A DNA stretch of 64,000 bases from Quillaja saponaria (taxonomy: Eukaryota; Streptophyta; Magnoliopsida; Fabales; Quillajaceae). Position numbers and translations under genes: made by a program. Positions within the stretch are counted from its first letter, which is position 1; each line of letters starts with the position of its first letter. The notes beneath the pieces were generated by a model. That model was given only the letters and a program-made list of their open reading frames with translations. It was not told where the DNA came from and did no database searches. Below are positions 26,708 through 40,400 of the stretch, piece by piece. The stretch covers positions 16,593,071 through 16,657,070 of the forward strand of contig CM055618.1 in the NCBI GenBank assembly GCA_029379385.1, read 5' to 3'.

Positions 26708-29700
26708 TCATGCCTTGTTCCTAGACTTAGAATCTGCCCATTTAAAGTAACCGCAATTTGCTTCAGGATTTGATGCTGGTCCCTGACAAGGGAAAAAGAA
26801 GGAAACTGATTAGTTGGCCAATCTTTTGGCTTCAGGACTGTGTAAGGAAGAAGAAAAACAAGAGATGAATCCAAAGATGTGCGATGAGTGATAGGCTTCA
26901 GTATTAATTACTTTCAATCACAATGGTGGCCAAAAGATGTATTCTTCATTATAATGCTTTTCTAACAATATTGAGTTGTTCTAGATTCAATCATTATGAA
27001 GAGCATCAGTTTTTTATTTAAAGATCTATAGACTAACAAACAGTTATTATAAATCAGACAAGAACAAATTACCTCAGCACGAGCACAGACATAGAACCTA
27101 CGGCCAGAATTTGGACCTTGTTTCTTCACTACCCGAACAACACAAGGTTCCTTATGACCCTTACAAAGGGGTATACTATTCTGCATTATCTGCTGTATCC
27201 TTTGCCATTCCAACAAAGCCAAATTACTTTTCTCTTTTTCCACAGATTTGTCATTTAGATCTGGACCAGATGTACTTAAATTCAACTGAGATTGCTCAGG
27301 GCTGCTGCTTTGATCCACAACTGCAAGAGTTTTATCTGACCGATGGTCAAGTTCTGATGATTCTGCCTGATCAATTGAAATATTAGTAGAAGAGTCCTCA
27401 ACAGAGTTCTTGAGATTTGGACATTTCTGGAAAAAAGACTGGAGTGAGAGCTGGGACCATTGGCTCTTTTTTGCTTTTTTCCTGGTTTCGTTGCTGGTAA
27501 TTGATTTCATACGTTGACTTTCTGACACATTAGGGCCGTTAAAAGTAGCCTCCTGAGAAGAAGCTCCAGAAATTTCATTTGAATCAGTAATGATATCTTT
27601 GAATTCCTGGCTTGACAGTAAACAAGCTTCACCAATGGATACTCCAGAGACGCTGCTGTTAGCAGATGATCCTTTAACTGTCTCACAACCAATCCCTATT
27701 GTGATATTTTCATCTGATAACACCCTGCAGGAGTTAGTCTTCTCAGAAAGTCTTTTTTTCATCAACACCGACACTGTTAAGAAAAAGTTTACCAAATTCA
27801 GATTAGTACTCATGCTAGCACCAAGGCAAACTAGTTTTTTTTTCCTACAAAACTGGTAATTAAATAAAGCAATCTAAAAGAGAAAAGGGCAAAAGTTTCA
27901 TTTGATTTTTTGAAGTGCCCAAGAATTTCAACTCTAGGTGTTGCTTTTGAAATTATTAGACTTACATAAAATGTCCATGTATGTATTCTAAAAGAAACCA
28001 AAAAATAGATCCGCTTTGTGCACCTAGAGTTTGCTGTAGTCCATGAACCATGGGAATATATCTCGTAGACAAGGATGGAGTACTATGTAGCGAGCCATCA
28101 GGAACTTCTAGCAAAGTCATATAAACAGGAGCATGATCTGATCCTTCCAGTTTGGCGCTCCTCTCCCTTTTCCACCTGTGCACCATCATAAAGATCAAAG
28201 TTAAATCATCAGCACCATAAAGACATACAGGAATGAAGTACACATGTCTATATGTATGGCTGTGTTGAGCCATTTGATGATAATGCTCACTGAGGTGAAG
28301 TCTTACTAGGAAACAAAATAGAGAGGTTATGGCATCTATTGAGCAAGATGGAAGGCAGAAATTTTGTCACAATTAGGAAGACAGTACCCCTCCCTTATAC
28401 CTACCTACATAAGCACTGTGCTTGTGCACATGCTAAAAGATGAAGGATCTCTCTAGCGTGCTTACACCAAGGACCGTGCTTGCACACATGCACAAAGATG
28501 AAGGATGACCAGAGGCCAAACAGGATAGATTCTGATGATGGAAACAACATAGAAATTACGTAACATCCAACTCCAAAGACCTATATCAACACCTAATAAT
28601 TTGCTTCAAACTTGTAAAGTAAGGAATAAAATTCCTTGAAGCCATAGTTTACAGTTTGTAAAATCCAACAAAGGCTGTTGGACATTCAAATAGGCAAAAT
28701 AACTCAGAAAACATATCTAGTGTCTAGCATCCCCTACATGACCTTAAGGTTGTATCCTCTACCTGTGGATGCTTCCAGGTTTCCAACGTTTATACTGTGT
28801 CAATATGTCACACTCCTTAACATGGCAAGTCACAAAGTTATGCCCTTGCAGGTCATCTGCTTGATGTAAGCATGATCCAGCACACAAAATATGGTCAATT
28901 CTTGTCCCATAATTAAATTCTTCAGCTCCTGTATTTTGTGGCCAACAGGTGTATGCGTCTTTTCTGTAGAAATGTCCATATGTGCACAGGGTTAAACAAT
29001 CGACTACTATTATTGACGATAATGAGAAAACTCAGAAAACATAAGTAGTGTTTCAGTTAGATTTTGAACAATAAAGATGAAGAAAAGGGTAAGATGATAT
29101 TCGGGATATATGATAATGATATGAACAAAAACTAAAATCAAAACACTCTCCATCTTATATAAAATAAAATTTGTAAGTGATCCAGACCAATCATTTGTGT
29201 GGGAACTGAAAAAACACGTGTAGTCAATCATCAGTCAACACAAAACCCCAATCATGTTAAGCATTACATACCTATCAGGATGTTTTGCTCTAAAAACATC
29301 AAAGAAATGGCCTCCATGTTCAACTAGCATAGATCTGAACCATCTTCTGAACCTACAGATAAATGGCATTTAAAAGAAAGGATACTCTGGTAATAGCTGT
29401 AAGCATGTTAGCCCATAACAGTATTCATTGAATCAGAAAGGCAGCTCACTCATTATTCTCAAAATCTGGTCCTGCATCACAGCAATCTATAGAAAAGGGT
29501 GCAATGTTCAGATCACCAACTACAAATAACCTCCTCCCTCGACGCAGCAAAAACTCCCATCTTTTCTACAGAAAGATTATCAGTGTCAATCAAACAGTAC
29601 AAAATAAAAATAAATAAACTTAAGAAACTTCACAAAGAGGTGACTGAAACTAAAAAGCCAAACCAAAGTTGCATATGTTCTGTGCAAACTTGAATAAAGA

Positions 29701-31049
29701 AGAAAAAGGTTACACATATTCATACTTTGGATCCTATTTGGCTTTTTGAGATTTTAATAAACATATTTCAGAACAAAGATGTCTTGTGACTTTTATTATC
29801 TATGCAACAGTGATAGTGTTTTATAGACTTATTGAACTTCCAGTAAATCAGAGGCTTTAGTTTAAAATGGAATTTTTAACTATGCTTCCACATGATCAAA
29901 CTCAATTTCAGTTTCCCATGGTTAACCAACAAAACAACAAGAGTGAAGTAATTATCTTCCTGCATCGCTGTAAGAACAAACACCACAGTCCAAAATTATA
30001 GACGAATTTCTACCATGCAACTGAACTATTTGTTTATATCATTCATTTGCTTCCAGCACTAAGTAATCAAAATTAGATTACCTGTAGTATCTTGAAAAAA
30101 TTTAACTTGAACTGGATCCTTTCTGTATCATCACATTCAGCTCGAGGCCCATACAGATTGAAAAGAACTGGCCATTTACAAACATATATTCCATCAAAAT
30201 CATTAAGATTTCAAGTATTACAAACTCATGATAGAAGAAACTAACTGAAAGCAAAAAGGGAAATATATGTCATCTTAGCCTACTGCGCTTTAACATCACA
30301 TAATTTGCCTTTGCAGAAGAAGAAACTTCACAAGAACATAGCTAGCAATTACTGAGTGGTTCCTCAAGAATATTGGAAAAAAAAAAAAAAGTAAGTTATC
30401 AATAATTAGCTTCTCAACTCACCAAAGTGATCATGATCTGTGATAATGCAACGTCCCTCACAGTCAACTTTGAGAAGCTCTCCTTTTGAAAAATCCTCAG
30501 TACCTTCCATGAAGGAAGGCATTTCATTTTCTCCTTTATGAGAGTTACCAATAAGACCCGTGAAGCCTTCTTCTGCCGAAATTGGCAAGTTTACTTCATT
30601 ACTTGAAAATGCTGACTTTACACGACAAAACGTAGCAACACCTGCATATGAAAAGTACATGAAAATGCTGAATTTCCCAATTGTTACTTTCAGTGACTAT
30701 TGAGGCATTGACACAAACACCTTACCTGCATAACCAGTTCGACCTTTGTCAGAAGTCCGAGTACACGAAAAGAATGATTCGTATCCTTCCGCCATAACCA
30801 AATCAGCTGTTAGCTCCTGTCTCCTCAATTTCGTCTCCTGCTTGGCTCAGAATTGAAGAAGAAAGCAAGGATCAGAAACATGAAAATAAAGAAAAACAGG
30901 GCAAAAAGAGAGCAGAGAATGGAAGTCGGTTTCAAAAGCACCTGAAAGCAAATGATATCGGCGTCGAAGGAACTGAGCAAATTCCTAAGAGTGCCGAACT
31001 GCGCAATGCGAGGCCTCAGGCCGTTCACGTTGTACGTTACAACCTTCAT
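26708..31049 (-). CDS. APE2: AP endonuclease 2 (ten exons)
   Basis: Nuclear base-excision/single-strand-break repair nuclease of the exonuclease III/EEP family: it cleaves abasic sites and trims blocked 3' ends. Exons (minus): 31049-30942, 30837-30726, 30641-30423, 30167-30082, 29565-29450, 29352-29272, 28963-28763, 28175-28024, 27773-27073, 26782-26708. All introns are GT-AG and all joins keep phase, giving 616 aa (Arabidopsis At4g36050 ~610). Catalytic motifs in order: [18 protein letters not shown] (metal-binding Glu), [22 protein letters not shown] and GSDHAPVY. Exon 9 encodes a PCNA-interacting PIP box (QLSLQSFF). Exons 9-10 encode the APE2-specific GRF zinc finger (CKGHKEPC...RRFYVC...ANCGYFKW). 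A Mutator-like element sits 57 bp upstream of the ATG (its target duplication begins 47 bp away), so expression may depend on transposon-derived promoter sequence. The reading frame itself is intact. Confidence 0.97.
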
Positions 31050-31105
31050 TCTCTCTCGCACTCTTTCTTCCCCAGAGAGAGAGAGAGAGAGCCCACTTAT
31101 TTCAA

Positions 31106-33196
31106 GGATTTTTGGACAGGTGATTTTTGGACAGAAGTGCCAAAATCTATTATTTTTGTACAAAATGATAATTGTTTCAGTTTAGTCTCAAATCTTGTTT
31201 TCAAAACACGGTTTTGGAGTCTGATCTGACATGCCAGCTCACTCACTTTTCTAGATCACGCACTTGTACTTGGCGCGCGAGTAAAGGATGAAACCAACTT
31301 TTATAAAGCCAGTTTCAGCCCCTTTTTTGTCCAGCGGGGGACAAACAATTGCAAGCTACCCGATGCACATCCCAGGCCCCCTCCCCCTGTCAATAATTCC
31401 CTCCCCTTCCTCATTAATATATTAATAAATACATTAATTACATTAAAACATACAAATATAATAATTAAATTTTTTATTGTACATGATAATTACATTAAAA
31501 CATACAAATCATTCAATTTTTTTTTTCATGAGTTTTGTAAAAAATTTATGAGTTTTTAATTTTTTTTTAAATATATGATAATTTATAAGTGAGTTTTTGT
31601 GAAATATATGATAATTTTTATTTTGCCTATTATGATTTAATTAAATAATAAAAAATCTCATTACATATTAAAACATAAAAATACTATCTATAAATTAATT
31701 ACATTAAAACATACCAATACAAAAAAAATCTATTTATCATAAATATATTACTATAAATTTCCCAAAAAAAAAAAATTATTTATAAATTAGTCACAAATTT
31801 TAAAATAAAATTACTATTTCTTACAAAATAATAAAATCACTTTTTATCATAGGTATATTACTTACCATAATTATTATGAATTAAATAATTTTTAATTTCG
31901 TAATAAATATATTAATTAATTTAAAACTATCAAAATTACTAATAAATATATTAATTACATTAAAACATACAAATACAAAAATTATTATTTATTTCAAAAC
32001 TTATTAAATTACTATTTTAAGGCAAACAAAATTACTAACTAATTTAAACATCACAAAATTACTAATTAAATTAAGTGTCACATAATTACTATTTTAAAAT
32101 TATAAATATTATTTATTAATTTAAACATTAAAAAGTTAATAATTTATCATATCATAAATATACTAATTATTACAATTATCATAAAAATTACAATTATCAT
32201 AAAAATTACAATTACAACAAATTTTTAATTATAACAAATAATAAAAATTAATATTTCAATAATTATAATATAAAACTACTGCAAATATAGGTACATGCAT
32301 ACAATAATAATAAATACAACTTTCTACAAAATAAATACAACTTTATGACTTACCAGGTAAGAAACAAATGAGCAAAAAGTATTAACACCGGCAACTTGAT
32401 TTCAACAATAATCCTAAAAAAACATAAATAAATTTAGAATAATAGAACATATATATCGTGTAACATTAAATGGTTTATATAATTTCTATTTTTTTAAAAT
32501 TAAATAGTATACGTAATTTAAATAATTAATAAGTAAATATTACTAATTATAATAAATAATATAAACTAAATAGTATACGTAAAAAATTAAATAGTATATG
32601 TAATAAAATTTTCAATAAGAAAATAATTTAATTTAACTAATAATAATAATAATTTTTTAAATTAAAATTTGTATAACTTACCAAGATTTTGCTTGTAAAT
32701 AAAATGTGAGGGATATCATAAAAGGAAAAACGTGAAAATATTAAAGGAGAAAAAAAATGAAGGTGATCAAAGTGAGGAGTGTCTTCTCCTCTGTCTCTGT
32801 ATTTATAGAGGAGAAGACACTTGCAGAGGGGGTAGATTAGGGGGGGGGGGGGGGGGCGGAGACGATGCAGGCTACCTTGCACGTTGCAGGGTAGGCTTCA
32901 GTCTGAAACCGACTTTACAAAAGTCGGTTTCAAACAAATGTTTGTCCCTTACGGGCCCGTCTAGCGAGTCCGGTGAGGGGACAAAAAACAGGGTTGAAAC
33001 CGGCTTTACAAAAGCATGTTTCATCCTCCACTTGCATGCCACACGCGAGTGCGTGATCTGGGAAAGTGGGTGAGCTCCAGGTCGAACCCAGAAACTATGT
33101 TTTGAAAACACGGTTTCAAACTTTATCCTATTAAACTAAAAAAATTACCATTTTGTACAAAAATCATAGATTTTGGACCCTCCTGTCAAAAAACCC
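31106..33196. mobile_element. Non-autonomous Mutator-like element (MULE) in the APE2/bHLH promoter region
   Basis: A 2,091-bp segment flanked by a perfect 10-bp target duplication CTTATTTCAA (31096-31105 and 33197-33206). Its ends are long imperfect inverted repeats of about 300 bp. The left reads GGATTTTTGGACAG then CAAAATCTATTATTTTTGTA; the right, reverse-complemented, reads GGGGTTTTTTGACAGG then CAAAATCTATGATTTTTGTA. The left end carries an extra 15-bp repeat. The interior (~31.4-32.75 kb) is extremely AT-rich with no transposase frame. Long terminal inverted repeats plus a 9-11 bp duplication are diagnostic of the Mutator superfamily. A G17 run lies at 32840-32856. Confidence 0.85.
32904..32932. 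repeat. Perfect hairpin in the right MULE terminus
   Basis: TGAAACCGACTTT (32904-32916) and AAAGTCGGTTTCA (32920-32932) are 13-bp perfect arms around ACA. Degenerate versions occur at about 32993-33025 and, in the left terminus, around 31290-31320. Confidence 0.8.
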
Positions 33197-33600
33197 CTTA
33201 TTTCAATAATGCTAAAAGGTTGACAAGAGGCGCAACTAAGAACTTCGTGTTTAGCATACCTAAAAACGCTAAAAGAAACCACGGTTGCAACTTGTATTAG
33301 GATTTCTGTGGAAATGAAATAAAAAAAGGAGCTTCTCATTGGATTATTGTGCTCCAGGTGTTCACTTGATTGAAGAAATTTAGAAATATAAATAAAAAGA
33401 ATAAAATATTGTAAAATGATTCAGACTGGTGCGGCATTATGCTCGGGGCTCGTGGAAAGCACAAGTTTGAGTTCATGTGATTGTCTTTGTTCTTCCCACT
33501 TTCTCCAAATTATATATTTATATTTATTACTTGAAAAAGTTTCAGTCTTTGGGTGTTTCAGATTGAGTTTGAGAACCAAGTATAACAGAGCAAAATCCGA

Positions 33601-36132
33601 ATGGATCAGTGGAAGACTGACAATTTCTCTAAATCTGTATCTTTTGCTAAAGATTTAGCTTCTTCAGCTTCGCCTCAGCCTCTTCCTGCTCCCTCCAGCA
33701 ACTTGCATGCTGAACGCAGGTTCTTGAACTATCTACTTTTTTTCTTTTTCGAAATTTAGTTGGATAAAGCTCCAAACTTTATTACTCCAAGCACTACAAA
33801 GTAAACTTGGGCCGAAACCTGAAGTTTTGAGTTTAGAACAATGGAATTGCTGATTGGTTTGCAAATTTTCTCACAGCTGAGGATTTGTTTCAAATGGAGT
33901 AGCTTTATATACTCTACTAGGTTTTGTTTTATTTGGGTTTATATCATTTGGGGGTTTTGTTCTGTAGGCAGAGGCTTGCAGTGGAAGCACAGGATCCAAA
34001 TGCTGCAAGAAAAGTTCAGAAGGCGGACAGGGAAAAATTGAGGAGGGATCGTCTAAATGAGCAGTTTCAGGAGTTGGGAAACACTTTAGGTTAGCTGTAG
34101 TAGCTACTTTTTAGTACTCATGCCTCCCCTTTTCTGTTCTATTTTTTTTTTCCTGGTCAATTTGATCATTTGAATGCATGACATGTCAGTCACATTCCTC
34201 AGACCAACTGACTTAGAGTTCTTTAGTAGAATGGTAGCTTATAATACATAATAATTACATGAAATGCCAACTTCTTACTTATTAGTTTGGTTCAATGATA
34301 CTATCCACTGACATTCTCTATGAAGGTAGGGTTCCTATGATATTTAGACGTGGTTGCAGTTTCAGTGACATTTTCTAATGCTTAAGAGTTTGGGCTTGTC
34401 TCTATTGCTAGCTGGATGGGATTGAAAACAACTCTACTTGACTTCAACTTGCTAAGACATGTTATTAGTACAAGAGTTAATTTGGCTTATATTACTGTAG
34501 CTTGTGTATTTGGAAGATACAAAATTAAAGATGTGTTACTGGCATGCTACTTCTTTTTGTTAATGTTTAGGATCAATGCCGGAAAATCTAAATAAAGTTG
34601 CAGATATAGAACTTGCTGTAGAAATTATAGAAGATATCTGAAAGTAGACATGCAAACCAATGACTAGAAAGTTGTTGAGGTTTCATGTTTTACCTTTTTA
34701 ACTGTAATAGTTTAGTTGGATTAATCACTGGGTGGTTTGCTTGTTGTGTGGTTACGTCCGGTGGTTTTTCTATGTTAAATTATTCTGGATTGTATGTCAT
34801 CTTGTGGTCCATGCTAACAGCTTGTCATCATCTATTATATGTAATGTTTTTCATTCACCAAAAAGGGGAAAAGAAAAAAGAAAAAAGGAAGAGAAAAAAG
34901 ACAAAAGACAAAGCATATGAAGTGAAGCATTAGGGAACGGTGGAATCTGTTTTACAGCTGATCTCTGGTGTATGAGACATTTGCATTTCATGGTTGATGT
35001 GTTGAACCTGGTATATCCTGATCCTGTTAGTTCTAATGGTAGAGGTTTTGATATAGTATGCTTGCTGATTGATTCTGGGCAGCACTTGGTATCTGCTTCA
35101 GAATAAATTATTCGTTAGATTAAGCATACAGTACTCCTCTGTTGTCATCTTCAACATGCATTTCCACTCTCCTTGGGTGGCTGTGAAGTGGTCTTTTCTT
35201 GAATGTTTACTTTGTTTATATAACTTGAAATGCAGACCCAGATAGGCCCAAGAATGACAAGGCAACCATCCTTACAGACACAATTCAAATGCTAAAGGAT
35301 TTAACTTCTGAAGTCAACAGGTTGAAGACGGAGTGTGCAGCACTTTCTGAAGAATCCCATGAGGTGAGAGGTTTATTATTTGTCGATTATCCTGAAGTTT
35401 GCAAAGCCCATCGGGTTCTTATTTCTTCAGTTTAATCTTATTACAAATAGCTAGCACTAGAAAAGAATGAGCTCAGAGAAGAGAAGGCATCTTTAAAATC
35501 TGATATTGAAAATATTAACACCCAGTATCAGCAAAGAGTTAGAGTTATGTTCCCATGGACTGCTATTGACCATTCTGTTGTCATGGGTCCACCTTATTCA
35601 TATCCAGTTCCTGTATCTGTCCCTCCTGGATCTATTCCACTTCACCCTGCAATGCAGGCATTTCCCTTTTTTGGAAATCAAAATCCTGGTTCAATGCCTG
35701 ATCCTTGTTCAGCCTATGTCCCTTATCTAGCTCCAGCCAATCCCCTAACCAAGCAGCCATCCACCGAATATGCATCTACTACCCACTTTTTAAGCAAACA
35801 AGATCCAAAAAACAAGTCACCAGATCATCAAAGGGCCCGCAATGGAGAAAGATGTGATGATTCTAATGATGTCGCTACAGAGCTTGAACTTAAGATGCCT
35901 GGATCATCAGTACCACAGGTAAATTTCAAGTTCTAAAACAAATTCTTGAATAAATTATCAACATGCCTGGTTGAATTTTCGGCAGGATTCCTCTTCTGGA
36001 GGAAATAAGGCAAAGCACCCACAGAGGCAAGAGAGAAATATTTCAGATGGAAGCACCTCAAGCAGGTATTCTTCATCCCAGGTTCCCCAAGATAGCTCCT
36101 CCAATAGCGTGGGTGACAAGCCAGAAGACTAA
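33601..36132 (+). CDS. bHLH11: bHLH transcription factor, bHLH11/bHLH121 type (five exons)
   Basis: Nuclear subgroup IVb/IVc-like bHLH factor. Its Arabidopsis relatives bHLH11 and bHLH121 act in iron homeostasis. Exons: 33601-33719, 33968-34089, 35236-35363, 35451-35918, 35986-36132; all GT-AG and in phase, giving 327 aa. Residues ~53-105 form the basic/HLH region (KADREKLRRDRLNEQFQELG, then DRPKNDKATILTDTIQMLKD), with the His/Glu/Arg-type basic contacts represented by Glu-Arg-Arg. A long coiled-coil leucine-zipper-like extension follows (RLKTECAALSEESHELALEK to SDIENINTQYQQRV). The C-terminus is Pro/Ser-rich. ELELKM near the end resembles, but does not match, a strict LxLxL repression motif. 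Synteny with At4g36060 favours bHLH11 over bHLH121. The MULE ends 404 bp upstream of the start codon. Confidence 0.92.
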
Positions 36133-37404
36133 GAACTGAAAGTCTTCCGGTTGCTCGTGCCAAGTGACATTGACCATATCAGATGACAGACGCTGCTTCA
36201 AACTATCTATGACAGTGTCTTTTGCTAGAAAAACTTGTGCCCGGCTGCCTTGTTTACCTGTGCTCGGAAAATGTTTGTTTTGCCGAGCCATTGAATCAAT
36301 GTATAACAAATACTAAATAACAGATTCCAGGCTAGACAAAACTGTAAACTGTCCTTAACTAACTCATACTTGTAAATTGTCCTTCATTTTACAGTTATTA
36401 TAGTTCATTCCAGCCAATTTCACTGCTTTATGACTAATATTACCTTCCTGAGTACATTTTTAATGAAACTAATCTCAACAAATGCAAATCTCTCTGGAAG
36501 TTAAAAAGAAGTTGACTTGAAGACATTGCTAATTTCCCATTGTACTCTAGAGGGAATTATCTGCTTGCTGATTTCATTATCGAATTAGTACAAAGTGATC
36601 ATTGCTCAACTGCAATCCCTTGCCCCCACTTCCTTGGCTGCACCCAACTTCTACATCAAATTCCTGACCCTGTTATGTCACGTTGAGTCAAGTTTTTCTC
36701 TAGTGAAACGTGAATATATTTATCAATGCAAAAGAGTGAACTGAAGCCATTGAAATAAAAATAAGTGAAGTTACTGCCACAGCCGAAATTATTATAACCA
36801 CTGCTTCATAAGGATGTTCTAGCTAAGAAGTTGTGTTACAGTGAATGAAACTGACAATGTATTCTGAGTCTTTCGAGCTATGGCTACTATTATAGATGAA
36901 AAACTTCCCTTGTTAATAACACAACCGCAACTGTAACTGTCTCATTAGTTAGAGCTTGAACAATAGGAAACAATCAGATTGACAAATAAGGATCCATCAC
37001 TAAAACCACCATGAACCAGTTGTCGCAGTAAGAACCCAAATAAAAGACAAGACCAGGGAATTCTAAACAACCATATTTCATTAACTGTTCATTAATAATT
37101 ACACTGCATGTGGGGCACCAAACAAGAAATCCTTGACACTACAAGAAAAGATGTAACCAGTAAAAGCCCTGATCTGAAGCCAAATTCTATGCTGGTTCAG
37201 ACCAACTCTGTATCAAACATCTTGAGGTAGCTTATCCACAATCCTGTGTGGGATCTGCATTCACTATGAAAGTCCCACAGAAAGATCAGAGAAGCAGATG
37301 AGGGGTTGAGCGCACAATCTGAAGAACAGATAAGCAAAAGGAAAGACCTCCAACACTCTTACACCCTGTGACTTCTCTCAATCTTCAAAATCTCCATTTC
37401 TAAT
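36133..37404. other. Tail-to-tail spacer between bHLH and CPK
   Basis: Holds the 3' UTRs of the two convergent genes. No further ORF with protein character, no repeat seen. Confidence 0.5.
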
Positions 37405-40400
37405 CTACATCTTGTGAAATTCACGATTGACAGATGAGCTAGGAACACTTCTTGGACTGATGCTTGCTGTTCTCAAAAGTCTCCGGAATTCTGATAGGCT
37501 TATCTTTCCATCTTTGTCAATATCGGCTTCTTCAAGAAGTGGATTTACAGAGTTTCGTAAGCATGTGTGCTACAAAGACAGATTTATTTGACATCAATAC
37601 TTTTATTATAAAGCTAGAATGTGAAAGAAGATTTTTCCTTGTCCAATGATTTAATTACAACAGCATGACTTCACTTATTTTCACATAACTTACTGTAGCA
37701 TTTATTAAAGTATTTTCAAATATAATAATGTTCTACAAATATCCAATTAAACTGGTGACCCATTAACGTGGCTTCTTATCCAAATCAAAATCCATGCTGG
37801 GTCAGATGATAACTACTATGCATCAAATCAGAAGATAATGGAAAGATCAAAGGAATAAGACCAACCATTCTAAGTTCTTCTGGTGTAATATAGCCATCCC
37901 TGTCTATGTCAAATTTCTCAAAAGCAGCCTGTGACCGCAGCTGCCACTTCTCAGAGTCATGTTCTTCCATTTGATGCACATGTAGTGTTGCTGCCACAAA
38001 CTCTGGGAAATCCACAAGCCCATCTGTGTTGCTGTCTATCTGCATCAAGCATGTAAACAACCTTACAACTACAAACCTAGAAAGATCTGGTTTTCACAAG
38101 TCAAAAGGATAGATGTTAATCTGCCGAAAGTAGAGAAGGGCAGAGGACTTGTAACAGAAAAGAATTATCAGGGGAAGAAAATGTTAATTGCTCAAAAAGA
38201 TATAATTGCATATTATGTTACCCACTGAAGATATGCCTCCTCCCTCAAATTATAGAGTGGAAATGAGTGTAACAAACAGGATATATTGCAAGATTAGCAT
38301 TAAGAAAATACTCACTCACCGCTTGCAAAATCTCTAGAACACGTGATTCTTTCAGTTTCCAAGGGAGATCTTTAGCAAGAGCCTGCACTAAATCTGTCCT
38401 TGTTAAGACCAAGAAGGGGGAAACATAACTGCGCACAGGGTAACTATTCATTAAAGGCAAGTCACGTATCTTACATACAAGTTGGATTACAAGGCAAAGG
38501 TACCTGTCTCATCTCTTCCAGACTAATAGAACCATTTTTGTCCACATCTATTGCATCAAACTGATCTTTGATATCTGCTAACTCGTCCTCATTAAGTGTG
38601 CTAGCCAGTGCCTGCAAGATGATCAAATGGTCAAATAAATGAATAATGAAAAGGAATTGCTTGCCTTATACCAAATATTACGAATATGCATTACCCTCAG
38701 TGCAAATTGTTTCAGACGACTATATTTCACGAATTGCCGCATGTTATTCAGGACAGATATATCAATAGGGATCTCCAGTGCATCTCCTCCTTCTTTAACC
38801 CATATGTGTGCTGGAGATATTAAAACCAATCAGAATTTACAGAAAGCTCAACAACATTTTGGCAGTGACAAAAAAATTAAAAAACATTTCTAAAAAAGAA
38901 AAAAAAAAAAGAGCTGCATATACATCTAGGTAATTTCCAATATCTCATAGACATAATTAAAAAAAAATCTCAAATAATAAGAGGAACAGCTAGTTACATA
39001 CATAGAGCTTGAGCAGCAGTTAATCTTGCCCGAGGATCCTTTACCAATAATTTCTTCACAAAATCTTTAGCACTGTTGCTTATGTTAGGCCATGGTTTGC
39101 GGCGGAAATCTGGCTTGTTCCTCAAGACCTGAAAACATCCGGCCATAATGAATCTAGATCAAAACAGTGCCGAAAGACTGAGGATAAAATAAAAATATGC
39201 TTATTTAAAAATAGGTAAGAGAAGACAACATGCATAAGAGAAACATAAAAAATGCAGGTTATACGAAAGAAAAATAAACTGAAGTGAAGGATCCCACATA
39301 ATTAACAGAGAAACTCAGCAGCAATTACTAATGTACTACTACTACCTCCTTGAAAATTCCATCTTCAGTCTTATCCCAAAATGGGCGCCTCCCACAGAGC
39401 AATATGTAGGTAATCACTCCAATACTCCAAACATCTGATTCCGGTCCTGACTTACGTTTTAATACTTCAGGAGCAACATAGTAAGCACTGCCAACAATAT
39501 CTGAAAATTTCTTTCCTGCATGTTTTATAATTATATAGAATTAGAGGATTCAAATATATGTGGAAAGGAACGTTGTAAGAGAGAAAAAGAAAAATCAAAT
39601 GAATCAAGAATGTAAAAAGGTTTCTGCTCACCGGGTTTTATGAAGTCTGATAAACCAAAATCTGTGGCCTTTAGAGGTGAATCTTCTTTGCTTGATTTAA
39701 AAAGGAAATTCTACTTGCAAGAATGAAATAACAGAATTCATTGTCAAGCAGCAAAAACTCTATAGCATAAGCTAATTGTGCAGAGCAAGCTAGTGGAATT
39801 TGTAATACCTCTGGCTTCATGTCCCGGTGCACCAAACCATGTAAATGACACTCAGCTGCAACTTTGAGCATCTGCCGTACTACCACTGCTGCATCTTTTT
39901 CTGTGTAACGGCTGTCCTTCCTGATTAAAGAGAACCACACAGAAGTAAGTTGCACTGCTCCTACAGTTCCACTAAGTGCAAAAGATACACAATTTTGAGG
40001 TCACTGGCACTGACAATTTCTCAATTTTGATGAGATGTAGACATAAGAGAAGCCACTTCAGCCAAGAAGAATAACCAATACCCAGGATGCAGGAGTACTT
40101 ACTTGGCCAATATTCGATCTAGCAACTCACCACCCTCGCATAACCTAATAAGGGACACTGTCAGGCCATTCATTCACGATGTGAAGAAAGAGATGTAATG
40201 ATTAAGAAGAAATTTTATAAAAAACATTCAAAACAGAATTGATATTTCTGTTATCTGGAATTGGAAACATCAAGGTCAATCATGATTCAGTAATACAATA
40301 TTCTTTCTTTAAAAAGAGAGAGCAAAAGTGGAAATGATGCTGGTAAGAGGTTGTCCAAATCAGATCTTCATAACGAATCAGTCGGAAAACAAGCTCAGAA

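Noticed and set aside
33070..33095. tRNA B-box-like GGGTTCGACC
   Set aside because: No matching A box, cloverleaf or anticodon arm at the right distance; part of a MULE terminus.
32637..33111. ORFs in the right MULE terminus
   Set aside because: They overlap the G17 run and terminal repeat on both strands and show no transposase motif.
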